From Thysanoteuthis rhombus (taxonomy: Eukaryota > Mollusca > Cephalopoda > Oegopsida > Thysanoteuthidae), in assembly GCA_963457665.1 (NCBI GenBank), contig OY735237.1:7972261-8036260 (forward strand): a DNA stretch of 64,000 nucleotides, written 5' to 3'. A model generated the notes under the pieces. It was not told the origin of the DNA, made no database searches, and worked only from the letters and a program-made list of their open reading frames with translations. Position numbers and translations under genes: made by a program. Positions within the stretch are counted from its first letter, which is position 1, and every line of letters starts with the position of its first letter. This document shows, in pieces, positions 55,001 to 64,000 of the stretch.

Positions 55001-55735
55001 CCCAAAGAGCGTTCGATAGGGAAAAGGTTGAGAAAGCCCGTTGTAAATTCTCGCGTGTCATAGTTTTAGGTGATGAACGGAGTTTCATTTACTTTTTATT
55101 TTTACTTTTCAACCATCGTTTGATTTTCAGTGAAAGATGGATGGAGTTTTCCACTCATCTTAGAGACATCCATTTTTTGACTAGAAATGGTGAAAACTAA
55201 ATGTTGAGAATAGGGAGGTTCAATGATAATTTCTTCTGAATATACAGTAAGTCTGGCCCTTCATTATGTTAACAAACAGTAGAACAAGAACAGACTCTGT
55301 TGAAAAATTTGCAACGTTGTTTACATCATGCTTGATATTAGTCTCTGGCCTTCTATCCCACTAAAAAAAGGCCCTTTTCGGTCAGAAACACTTGCATTAC
55401 TTCCTGACCGCAAAGATTCCCTTTCCTCATGATTTTCAATGCGTTTCTATAATAAAATTATAAGCAATGCATTTAATTTTCTACATTCCTCTGATTTTGA
55501 CCCCTGGTGAGAGAATCTGTTTCCCTTCACATTTGACCCAAACGTTCAATAAAAGGTATAATTGGAATATAAAAACCACGTAAAACTCAACTTGAAAAAT
55601 AAGTGCGATCATGAAATGAGTCCAGATAAAAAAATAAAGGAATTTGCAGAAAAAGGATGATCAGAAAATATTCTCTTATGGCATCACAACGTTTTCAAAA
55701 AAAGGTCAGAAAAATAATGAAAATATAAAGGTTGT

Positions 55736-55738
<3 letters not shown>
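55001..55738. other. Unassigned DNA with one weak exon-like stretch
   Basis: At 55,131-55,188 (+) a strong acceptor-like run (ACCATCGTTTGATTTTCAG) precedes a short open segment (ERWMEFSTHLRDIHFLTRN) and an AATG|GTGAAA donor-like site. At 58 nt it is too short to be convincing. Nothing else was recognised. Confidence 0.25.

Positions 55739-55739
<1 letters not shown>

Positions 55740-55794
<55 letters not shown>
55740..55794. repeat. (CT)n microsatellite
   Basis: About 55 bp of perfect CT. Confidence 0.95.
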
Positions 55795-55797
<3 letters not shown>

Positions 55798-56059
55798 TTC
55801 AACCTTTTTCAATTTTGGTCTAATAGAAAAATGACTTTGGCTCTCATGGACCTTGAAATGTTCGTCTCAGGAGAAAAGACAACTATGCATTGCCATCGAT
55901 CATGAACTCACTTGTTTCTAGGTTCGCCCCCTGGGTCCAGTCGAGTGAAGTTCATCTAAAAATATAAGATAAGTCCAAATCTATTTCCGACAACCGAACT
56001 GTTGAATCTTTTTATCTTATCTTACACGTGAACTGGGTGTTATCGTGAGGAGGTGGAGA

Positions 56060-56300
56060 CGGTAGTCAATGGCTCGGTGGGTCGTATTATCTACCACACA
56101 TCCGAGGCACCTAATCTCGCAAGTACTGATTTTTTTCTTTCATTAGCTTTAGTCAGTTTCCATGTCAGACATTTATAAATCAGTGTAGGTAAAAGGATGG
56201 CGTTGATTAGTCAAGCCTTATTTCCATGTAGATGTCAGGGTATTTCAGGAGAGGACACAGACTGAAGAGTTTATCTCTTTCTAGCTTTCCGTCTTCACTG
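56060..56300 (-). mobile_element. Second, non-RTE LINE fragment (reverse transcriptase C-terminal part)
   Basis: Minus-strand translation with one early stop gives INAILLPTLIYKCLTWKLTK and ANERKKSV, then, in another frame, RCLGCVVDNTTH. This is the generic L-P-T-L-x-Y-G-x-x-T-W-x-L-T-K-x-x-E block found after the catalytic core in several LINE clades. The nucleotide sequence differs from the RTE copies. Upstream CSEDGKLERDK fits the preceding Y-L-G-x-x-x-x-E-D-G block. Inactive. Confidence 0.6.
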
Positions 56301-56746
56301 CAATATTGTTGGTTACAAGAGAACAAAATTGGTGCAGAGTCTGGAGCCAACGATAACCAAGGTTGATCATAGGTAAAAAAAATCATGTAGCTGCTATGCT
56401 AGGGCACTTGATATGGAGAAAATGTAGTGCCCACGTTCTACATTCCCCTCTTGACCATGCCGAGGGCTTTCACAAGAAAGAAAGTGTTCAGTACGGTTGG
56501 AAATCAAGAAGGCTACAGGGGATGCTTCCTCAGGTTGTTGCGAGGATTCTAAGACGGTTACCTATTAGTTATTGACAGTCACGTCGTTGCTTAACTTCGG
56601 TGATCGTACAGAAACCGACGTATCCAACACGATTCGACTGTAATATGAAAAAGTAAAGACAAACTAAGTGGACAAAATAGTTGCACACAGACAAAAAAAC
56701 AAAATAAAAGTGTTGAGTATAATCATTTGGAATGACCCGGACATGA
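56301..56746. other. Unassigned DNA
   Basis: A 70-codon + frame at 56,363-56,575 lacks recognisable features. No repeat identified. Confidence 0.3.
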
Positions 56747-57395
56747 ACAGGTCTGGTTATTCGCTTTATAGAAACTGTCACCTGACCCATGTCTCTTGGC
56801 TGCATGTCGTGTTGTGGGTGGAGAATGGGATGATCAATGAATAGGTTGCTCCCCTTGCCTTTTGATTGGCAGTGATCACTAAAAAAGTCCAAATTTTCAA
56901 AAAACAAACGTAAACGCTGCCTGACACAAACAAAGGGATCTATTTAGCATACACTTACATTGCTAAAAGAAGCTCCCACTAAAAACCCATGTATGGGAGA
57001 ATTTTCAAAAAGAAAGCAAAATATTTTTCTAAACATAGTAAGGAGTAGATGCTTAAATTTCCAGCCTTCTAGCTCTATCGGTGTGTCTTGAATGCGTGAT
57101 ACTTATACACATATATACCATACATAGGTCTTTTTTTTAGTGAAAGAACAATTCAAAAGATCTTGTTGTGTACAAAAGAGATTTGATAATGCACAAAAAC
57201 GTCGTCAGAGTTTTCATTTAACTGACTAAAGCTAATGAAAGAAAAAAATCAGTACCATTTGTCGGATGAAGTATAATCCATATTGATATATTGGACATAC
57301 ATACATACATATATACATACATACATAGACAGAAAGACTGACAGGCTTAAAAACTTTTTAAAAAACTTTGTTGACTTAAGGTTGACAGTTTCTAA
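56747..57395 (+). repeat. Family A repeat, copy 16, with a ~170-bp insertion
   Basis: ACAGGTCTGGTTATTCGCTT through GCGTGATACTTATACACATA at about 57,115, then foreign sequence, then GACAGACTGACAGGC-type closing sequence resuming at about 57,310 (CATAGACAGAAAGACTGAC) and GTTGACAGTTTCTAATAACC. The insertion contains the LINE scrap at 57,200-57,265. Confidence 0.8.
57200..57265 (+). mobile_element. Scrap of the second LINE inside family A
   Basis: CTGACTAAAGCTAATGAAAG and AAAAAAATCAGTAC reproduce, on the + strand, the minus-strand sequence at 56,130-56,160 (the KLTKANERKKSV region). Confidence 0.6.
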
Positions 57396-58308
57396 TAACC
57401 ACTCTGGTCAGTCAATATTAGTGTCGCAAGTCACGTAACAATTTATGGGTGAATTTGTGTGAAAAAAAGTATGAGATGTTGGTGATCGTAAATTATTGTT
57501 TTGAGCAACTCAGCCAGACAATGAACAATGAAGAGCAGGATAATAAAAATAAATAAATGAAGTTAAATAGAAAGACAATGGAAATCGTATACAGACGACA
57601 AGATTGGGAAAGAAGTTTTTATCATACGGTACGGCATCGATGAAAGATTATACCGCACAAAACGATTTTTGTTCCTGTTTACCAACTGTAATTTCGTAAT
57701 TACTTACGTGTATAAAGCATAGAAAATGGCTATTATTGAGACATAATCAGAAAATAGTGTCCAGGAACATTAAAAGGTTCGAAAAAAACCTTGTATAATG
57801 TTATACGTGGGATTTTGGAGGCGGATATGAAAGTTCTCTAGGTTGATAAGTCATAAAGTATTCTGAATAAAATATGAAAGCCTTTTGGGCAAGAAAAACA
57901 CATTGCAGGAAGTCCAGGAAAAATGGCATTCAAGAATTACACCGGGAAAATGTCACAAACGAAAAACTAGGAAAGAAACGGTACATTAAAATAGAATTCC
58001 AATAATCTGGAAAAATCATTGAGTATAAATGAATAAATATAGAGGCTGAGATTCAAGGGTAAGGGTTAGGGTTGAGGCTAGAGGATTGAGGTAAAGTCTC
58101 AGAATTATGGTATGTGCCATTTTTCCAGAGCCATTTCTACGGAGACGTTTTTTCCGTGCCATTTTTGCCTGGAACCCGTCAACGGTTGCGCATAAATAAG
58201 GGACTATCAAAATTAAGGGACTATTAAATAAGAAAATAATCAACAAATCTGCTTGATTTTACGTTCATATCGACACAGATTGTAATTTTGAGAATATTCT
58301 CACTTGAA
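57396..58308. other. Unassigned AT-rich DNA
   Basis: No gene. 58,060-58,090 has GGGTAAGGGTTAGGGTTGAG, a very short telomere-like run similar in kind to that at 25.94 kb. Confidence 0.35.
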
Positions 58309-58520
58309 TATGGAGGTGCAGAGTGGCCATGCGGTTAACAGAACGGAGAACAGATTCGGCGAGCCGAGTTCAAACTCCAGCTCAGACGATTTGTGTTCAC
58401 TTCTCACAAATGGATTAGGGAAAGGTACGCATCTATCTCTTATGCTGTTATAGATTAAATGAAGACGCTAGTTCAGATTCTTCTACCTTGTAATTGATAT
58501 TGCAAGCTGGGGCTGAGACA
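58309..58520 (+). mobile_element. Ser/Leu-like tRNA-derived SINE, copy 2 (best preserved)
   Basis: Head GGTGCAGAGTGGCCATGCGG (A box GAGTGGCCATGCGG), ATTCGGCGAGCCGAGTTCAA and B box GAGTTCAAACTCC, then CAGCTCAGACGATTTGTG and a body with ACAAATGGATTAGGGAAAGG. The T-arm side folds; the anticodon arm does not. Related pieces lie at 31,776 and 62,878. Confidence 0.65.
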
Positions 58521-58674
58521 GATAATTGTGATAAATGGAGACCAGACTAGGTTACTTGAATCTATAGCCAGCGTTACAGCACTAAGTAATTAATGAGTGC
58601 CCTGCTTATGAGATCGTCGCTTTTTTTAAATATCAACCAGAAGACGTATCTGACAGTGAAAATAGAGAGAGGAA

Positions 58675-58745
58675 AAAAAGTTATGTATTTTTCAGAGGAT
58701 TTAAGAACAGAATTAGGGGAGAGAAGAAGATTAGGTAGTTTATAT
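58675..58745 (+). repeat. Family M minisatellite, single or double unit
   Basis: AGGATTTAAGAACAGAATTA and GAGAGAAGAAGATTAGGTAG with TTTA match units at 53.6 kb. Confidence 0.45.
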
Positions 58746-58839
58746 TGGAATAGCAGAGAATGTAACTCTGTTGACGCATCTGAATTAAATGAATAAAAAA
58801 CTATTTATTTCTTCAGCCAACCAAGTTCGAGAGGTATTT

Positions 58840-59335
58840 GAATTCCGTTCCGTCAGTCCGTCTTTCTGTCAGTCTGTCTTTCCGTCTGTCTGTCTGGACT
58901 AATTTCAAAAAAATTTTGTGAAAGGCTAGACGACATAGTGAGGAAGGTTTGATTGGGTGCAAAATACAGATCCAAGATTGTTTATTAGTTGAAGATAGAT
59001 AAATCGATACTTCCCGCTTTTTTTCCTTTTATACATTGATGAATACGCTCTTGACTTTCCATGTGATGAGGTTTCTCAATGAATTGCAGTGTCACTTTGT
59101 TAGAAAATAAGCCACAGAAGGAAGGGTTAAAGTTTTTGATGGATCCATTCATGATTATCTCCCCTAGGTTGTAATGTCCACACTACATAGTATCGCCAAA
59201 ATGTCTACGAGGTATCTCAAAAAGTTCTCAATGAATTCCTATTAGATTTTGTGGAAGGGAGAGAAATAGGCAATGGATGGGAAGATTGAATCTCGGAGCA
59301 GTTCTATGCACAGTTACGTCCCCTGATAATGTTGT
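58840..59335 (+). repeat. Family F repeat, copy 2
   Basis: A CCGTC/CTGTC run at 58,848-58,895 is followed by AAATTTTGTGAAAGGCTAGA, ATACGCTCTTGACTTTCC, TTCATGATTATCTCCCCTAG, AGGTATCTCAAAAAGTTC and TTCTATGCACAGTTACG, in the order of 49,660-50,120. Within the copy the phrase 'ATCTC...AAAGTTCTCAATGAATT' occurs twice, suggesting it is itself built from a repeated subunit. Confidence 0.6.
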
Positions 59336-60849
59336 AGGCTGAGGTATAAGTGTTTTCTGGTTACAAAAAGATTTTCTATCTAAATGGTTCCAGTATTTCC
59401 TACTTTTATTTCAATAGGGCCAAAATGATGGCTACTGAAACTATCGTTGGCATTTTTTTTATCTATTTCAGAGCGACAACCTTCATTGGTATCGGTTCCC
59501 ACTTTTAGACTGAGACAGTTAAACTCTGCCATATAACAAAATCTATTGCTACTTCTGTCCAAGCAAAGTAAAATATTGAAGACGGTCTATTTCGGGAAGT
59601 TATTTTTGCTGTGCCCACCAAAGACAGACGTAAGATAGACTTAAGGCGCCGATACTGAATACCAAATAAGCCTACCTACTATTGTTATGACCATATAACT
59701 TGATAATAGAAACGTTGCTTGTTGACACTTGAGAGGTTTTAGACATGCTGTTTTTAACTGGGGGCATTCCTGGAGAGGTATTTCCTAAGGGCAGGGTTTT
59801 TAGCCTGGGGAGGCATATGGGAGGAATTTTCGTTGGGCGAGGATCATACAATGGAAAATATAACGGTGAAAAATTACTTCATAAAGATTTAGAATAGGGG
59901 AAGGTTTAAAGGAACCTGTGATCGAAAGGGGAAACGTTACCTATGCAAAGAACCCTGTTATATATTAGAGTAAACCCAGCTGACACAGAACGTTTCTGCA
60001 ACGATTCATTTTGGTGGGGGGATAAGTGACGTTGTGGGCAGGTAGCTGTATCATTGCAATGGATTTTTTTTTTTCAAACCCAATCTGGTTGTACATCCAA
60101 AACGTTATTTTAACTTTATGGTAAAGTTACAAAGTCTTTTAGTTGAAAATCCCGTTCAATCTACTGAAAGAACACCGAAATACTTCTTCCCACTTAACTA
60201 TACGCATCGGGAGTATAAAATTTCTATAGATATTTCTTCGAATGAGAAGCGATAACTTGGATAATCCATGTTCTTTTAATACTTTCCTGAAATTATTTCT
60301 GTTAATATTCAGACCATCCTCATCTTGGTTGTGTTTCATACAACTTTTCGGCCGTTGCACTCTACGGCCTCCATCATGTACCATCTGGTAGTAACGAACC
60401 GAACCCTTTATTCATCCGACGGGGGTATATTGAGTGTACTCCCTTCTTAGCATCAGTACTATTATTATATAATAATATCCCAACTCAAAAATTCAGAGAT
60501 ATACTTTCCTGAAATGTTGAACAAACATTGTCTGCACTGTTGCGGGGACGTTGTGGGGCGTCAACAATAAAAACCTTAATGTAACGTTACAAGAAGCCTA
60601 TGTAAGATTGCAAAAACGTTGTTGTAATATCAATTTGTTAGCTGGGAAGAGAGATAAATGCTTGCACGTAGGACTGGATGTTTCGATATGTCTATCCTAG
60701 TGATTGATGGAAACCATTTCAAGTGTACAGGGTTGATTTCATAAATATTTGACTGGCAATTCTCAGATGCATTGTCAGTTATTATTAACTAGCAGAACCC
60801 GTTGAAATTCAACGAGTGCTGACAGCTAAGATTATCCATTTTTTTCTTT
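59336..60849. other. Unassigned DNA (1.5 kb)
   Basis: Weak coding-like stretch on the minus strand at 60,139-60,384 (MVHDGGRRVQRPKSCMKHN, then KVLKEHGLSKLSLLIRRNIY). It has no recognised domain and no firm splice sites, although TTACTACCAG precedes the ATG. A good acceptor-like TTTTTTTATCTATTTCAG lies at 59,453-59,470 (+) with no matching donor. Otherwise nothing. Confidence 0.3.
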
Positions 60850-61150
60850 TCTCAGCTCTTCTCTCATCCTATGAATGTATCTTCCCACTCTCTCCCTTAT
60901 CCTTTCCAATCTTTGTCGTCAGTTCATGATTATATCTACATGATATACAAAAATGGATTAGTTTCATGAACGGATAATTTACATTTAGTATATTATCTAA
61001 CTTTCTTCATGTCCACTACTTTCCTACATTCTCATTGAACTACCTAACTTCCTTTCTCTCCCACTCTTCCTAACCTTGTGTTGAACGACCTAACTCCATT
61101 TTTTCTCCTTTATCATCGTACATCTTCAGTAAACTACTTACATTTATTTC
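60850..61150 (-). repeat. Family M minisatellite, array 3 (degenerate, minus strand)
   Basis: On the + strand CTCATTGAACTACCTAACTT, TGTTGAACGACCTAACTCC, TTCAGTAAACTACTTACATT alternate with TCTCTCCCACTCTTCC-type pyrimidine runs, the complement of the GTTAGGTAGTTCAAT unit. About five units. Confidence 0.55.
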
Positions 61151-61314
61151 CCTCCCAAATGATGTTTTTTTAATGGGAAATGTTTTGAATGAAATAAGTA
61201 ATATCTTAATTTATATGATTTATAGAGATAAAATAAGATTCAAATAGACTAAGTAATATTTCACTTATTCAATTGATAACTTTTTATGTAATAAATTATC
61301 TTTCACCCCTCCCC

Positions 61315-61317
<3 letters not shown>

Positions 61318-61359
<42 letters not shown>
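61318..61359. repeat. (CT)n microsatellite
   Basis: About 42 bp of CT after CCCCTCCCCCC. Confidence 0.95.
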
Positions 61360-61365
<6 letters not shown>

Positions 61366-61484
61366 AAGGTTTGACAAATAGACCAATGAAAGCGAATCAG
61401 GTGGAGAATTATATACTTACTGTAATGAAAGTTATGAAATGGTATATATATATATATATGTATATCAACGCTCCCTTCTTTACG

Positions 61485-61665
61485 GTTGTGCACACTTTTG
61501 TAGGGCAATTCGTCCATAATAAGCTACTATAGCAATGCTCTTCCAACTCTGGAATGGAGCACTCGGATGGGTTGGGAATTGTGTGCAAGTAAATATATCG
61601 CTTTATTCGGTCCTACTGACCATCCAGATCTGTGTTGTAACGAAACAGCTGTCTGTGGATATATG
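61485..61665 (+). repeat. Family E repeat, copy 2
   Basis: CTGGAATGGAGCACTCGGAT, TTGGGAATTGTGTGCAAG, ACTGACCATCCAGATCTGTG, GAAACAGCTGTCTGTGGAT match 16,571-16,870, with the AAACAGCTG phrase at the opposite end, consistent with a tandem or circularly permuted family. Confidence 0.6.
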
Positions 61666-61689
61666 TATACATGTATGTGTGTGCGTGTG

Positions 61690-61862
61690 TCTATGCGTAT
61701 AAACAGCTACCCAATCAGTTGCACGTTTGATTCCTGCAACTACCCCATTATCTTTAATTGTTCATCCTATTCACGTTGTCTAGGCTAAGTGATACTTTCA
61801 CCAGGTTATAACAGGAGATCATTTCATATAACAGTTTCTACCTAATATAACGCGATCTACAA
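61690..61862 (+). mobile_element. Family C element, copy 7, with B box
   Basis: CAGCTACCCAATCAGTTGCA, B box GTTTGATTCCTGC, ATTATCTTTAATTGTTCATC, CTAGGCTAAGTGATACTTTC, AACAGGAGATCATTTCATAT and TAATATAACGCGATCTAC follow the block order of 8340-8546. The A-box half is replaced by a TGTGTGCGTG-type simple sequence. Confidence 0.6.
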
Positions 61863-62465
61863 GCAAACATACTGAAAGATAGATGGATAGATAGATAGAC
61901 ATTATCGCTGAACACTGACCGAAAGGGCGGGTTTCAGCTAATGAATAAATAATTGATTTTAATCTAGCACCATCACTAAAGAAAACATTTCCTGACTCAT
62001 AACAATAAAGCGAGGTGGAAAACAAATAACACTTTGATATAATGGGAGAATGAATATTCCACTGTGAAAACAATAGATAGGATGAAATTGAAATGTCCAA
62101 GACGGGACAGGAATTTTGAATAAAAAGATTCTTAGATTGATATTTCGGGAAATTCAATTCTTATTGTCGTTCAGTTCCTCAGAAGTCGGGAAAAAAAGGC
62201 ATAAATAAAGAATTTTCGCGTGCATATATTTTAGATAAGAAAAAAAAAGCAATCAAATTTTTCATAGCCATTAATAATATAAATGAGTCTTTTGTTTATC
62301 ATCAGATTCGACATAAGGGAGATAAGAAAGACAAAAAAGGCAGCCTTTGATATTTTTTTGTTTCGATGGTCGGCTGGGGTGCTGCTTATCGTTCCTTGGG
62401 TTGAAACTACTCCCCCCACCGTCATGTACTGTTCCTATCAAAAAAAACAATAGGCATTTGCGGCT
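61863..62465. other. Unassigned AT-rich DNA
   Basis: A short (GATA)n lies at 61,879-61,900. No gene recognised. Confidence 0.35.
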
Positions 62466-62868
62466 CCGTAGAACCTAACCAAGAGACAGATCTGAAATCT
62501 GAGAAGTATGCAGCTTGTGCATGAGAGAATCATGCTCAACCACAAACGGAGAGATCACAAGACAGCACAGTATATCAGGAAGATAACAGGAGTCCAAGAC
62601 ATCATAGAATCCCTTAGAAAACTCAAATGGCAATGGGCTGGTCATGTTGCAAGAATGAGAGACAACCGATGGATATCATGACTCACAACATGGATTCCCA
62701 GAGATCACAAGCTGACAAAATACAAGATGGAGATATGAACTAGATAAATTCAGAAAATACTGGCTCTGCAAAGCCCATGATAGAGAAAGAAATGTGGTGG
62801 TTCCTGGGAAAGGTCTATGTCAAACGACGGACGTTAAAAGACTGATGATGATGATGATGATGATGATG
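62466..62868 (+). mobile_element. RTE-type LINE fragment, copy 10
   Basis: GAACCTAACCAAGAGACAGA, CATGAGAGAATCATGCTC, ACAAGACAGCACAGTATATC, CAAATGGCAATGGGCTGGTC, GACTCACAACATGGATTCCC and GGACGTTAAAAGACTGATGA, ending in (TGA)n to 62,868. It runs directly into a Ser/Leu-like SINE fragment. Confidence 0.85.
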
Positions 62869-62877
62869 TGTGCAAGA

Positions 62878-62990
62878 ATTGATCAATTAACAGAACGGAT
62901 GATGGACACGAGGAGACGTGTTCAAACTCAGGCTGAGACAATTATCGTAATTGTTTGGATGAGGTTCAAAAAGAAAAAGAAAGAAGTGAC
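62878..62990 (+). mobile_element. Ser/Leu-like tRNA-derived SINE, copy 3 (5' truncated)
   Basis: CAATTAACAGAACGGATGAT, ACGTGTTCAAACTCAGGCTG, AGACAATTATCGTAATTGTT and TGGATGAGG match the head and tail of the SINE at 58.3 kb; the A box is lost. Confidence 0.55.
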
Positions 62991-63535
62991 GACTAAGTAC
63001 GGAACAAATGAAAGCAGAAAGCAGGACAATTCAAACAGTATTAAATTAAGTTTAGCCTGAAAGGATTTAATTTAAGGTTGATGATTTGGGTTCGGCTTAA
63101 GGGGTCAGTGTTATTGTTTGAATTGCGATGAACAAGATAAGATCAATTTTCTTTAGAGTGACATCACGTGACAAGCAATTTTAGAGGCGCCACCCACTTC
63201 ATTCTGAAGATCTAACTCTATTTTGCATATCGCAGACTGGAGCCAATACGGGGAAATCTGTGATATTTGTAGCCGGATAGGGATGGCTGAGGCTGCAGCC
63301 AGCTTATGGGCACTACTTACTTACTTATATTTCTTGTCTTTGCCAATGCTCCAGCAACGTCGCCAGAAATCAAGACAGCTGAAAATATACTACTTAATGT
63401 AGTTTACATTTTGGTATAAGTGTAGTGCTTTTTTTTCCCTGGAAAATCTCCAAGACTCCTTATTCTATGAAATCCGATAAGAAACTTATTGATTGTGTTA
63501 GTTCAAAATAGCAACTAACAAGATTGCTATTTTCT
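62991..63535. other. Unassigned DNA
   Basis: No gene. 63,060-63,120 (TTTAAGGTTGATGATTTGGG, TTCGGCTTAAGGGG) resembles the TTAAGGTTGGG side of the inverted repeat near 25.9 kb. Confidence 0.3.
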
Positions 63536-63692
63536 ACTTACTTAGGCAAAATGTAAGAAAAAAAAGCGTTTTATATCTGACGGATAAAAAATATTTTCTA
63601 AAGATTGTTTTTTTATTACTTGTGTGAACGAAATGTAAGGAAAAACAGCGTATCATATTTGATGGACAAAAAATAATTTCAAAAATCTCTTT
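63536..63692 (+). repeat. Tandem duplication of a ~80-bp unit
   Basis: Unit 1: AAAATGTAAGAAAAAAAAGC, TTTTATATCTGACGGATAAA, TATTTTCTAAAGATTG. Unit 2: GAAATGTAAGGAAAAACAGC, TATCATATTTGATGGACAAA, TAATTTCAAAAATCTC. About 80% identical by eye; unassigned. Confidence 0.65.
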
Positions 63693-64000
63693 TAAATAAA
63701 TGAAAAAAAGAAGATAAGCTGATTGAAAATGATAGATATACAATTGATATATATCCTACTTGCAAAAGCTTTCCCTCATATTACATTGCATTGCAAATCT
63801 TCACCCAATAAAAAAAATAATAATTTTTTTCCGAGTGCAAATTGAGCGATATTTTATATCCTAGCTTATCAATACCACCGAAAACACACAAAAAATACTT
63901 GTATTCGAGGAAAAACATCAAGTGAAACGTTTTTTCTAGTTTTTTTTTTATTTCTCGAAGTCTGCAAAAATCTCCGTTGAAAATATTTTGAATATTTCCA
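63693..64000. other. Unassigned AT-rich DNA to the window edge
   Basis: No gene or recognised repeat. Confidence 0.4.

Noticed and set aside
59453..59560. + strand exon after a strong TTTATCTATTTCAG site
   Set aside because: Open for only about 20 codons in any frame and no plausible donor follows.

Overview
This is a gene-poor, AT-rich stretch of an animal nuclear genome. I see no operons, bacterial genes, rRNA, CRISPR arrays or intact long open reading frames. The long uninterrupted reading frames are mostly translations of (TA)n, (TG)n and (CT)n microsatellites. The combination of very dense long (TA)n and (CT)n tracts, RTE-type retrotransposon tails ending in ATG triplets, tRNA-derived SINEs and many old mid-sized repeats fits a large lophotrochozoan genome. 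A cephalopod mollusc is my best guess from general impression; nothing in the window proves it.

Layout. About 16 copies of one ~450-bp repeat (here 'family A', beginning ACAGGTCTGGTTAGTC) lie across the whole window, mostly on the + strand and in places in tandem (21.3-24.2 kb). A second ~500-bp repeat ('family B') has six copies at 13.2, 32.4, 37.0, 40.7, 43.4 and 45.7 kb. A third family ('family C') has long inverted arms and in several copies carries a tRNA-like cassette with recognisable A and B boxes (6.2, 8.0-8.5, 31.9, 36.5, 44.5, 61.7 kb). At least ten 5'-truncated RTE-clade LINE copies are scattered on both strands, with fragments of a second LINE at 56.1 and 57.2 kb. Three copies of a SINE with a Lys-like tRNA head, three of a Ser/Leu-like SINE and one Gln-like tRNA-derived sequence are present. 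Decayed DNA-transposon remnants are a probable mariner-like transposase (19.8-20.7 kb), a probable piggyBac-like fragment (26.5-26.8 kb) and hAT-like ends (49.3-50.2 kb).

An unusual minisatellite with a ~47-bp unit, arranged as alternating A/B types (about 92-bp higher-order period), fills 53.6-54.6 kb. Related short or degenerate arrays occur at 18.4, 35.0, 58.7 and 60.9 kb. A 600-bp polypurine tract lies at 33.5-34.1 kb.

Host genes. Two minus-strand segments look like real exons: 3479-3708 (both splice sites consensus-like, one open frame across 230 nt, more G+C than its surroundings) and 31594 downward (strong acceptor, then an ATG opening a signal-peptide-like sequence). Their phases would not join directly, so they belong to different genes or to one gene with further exons. 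The most economical reading is that most of the window is intronic or intergenic DNA built from nested repeats. All family calls are from reading the sequence by eye; no alignment or database search was run.
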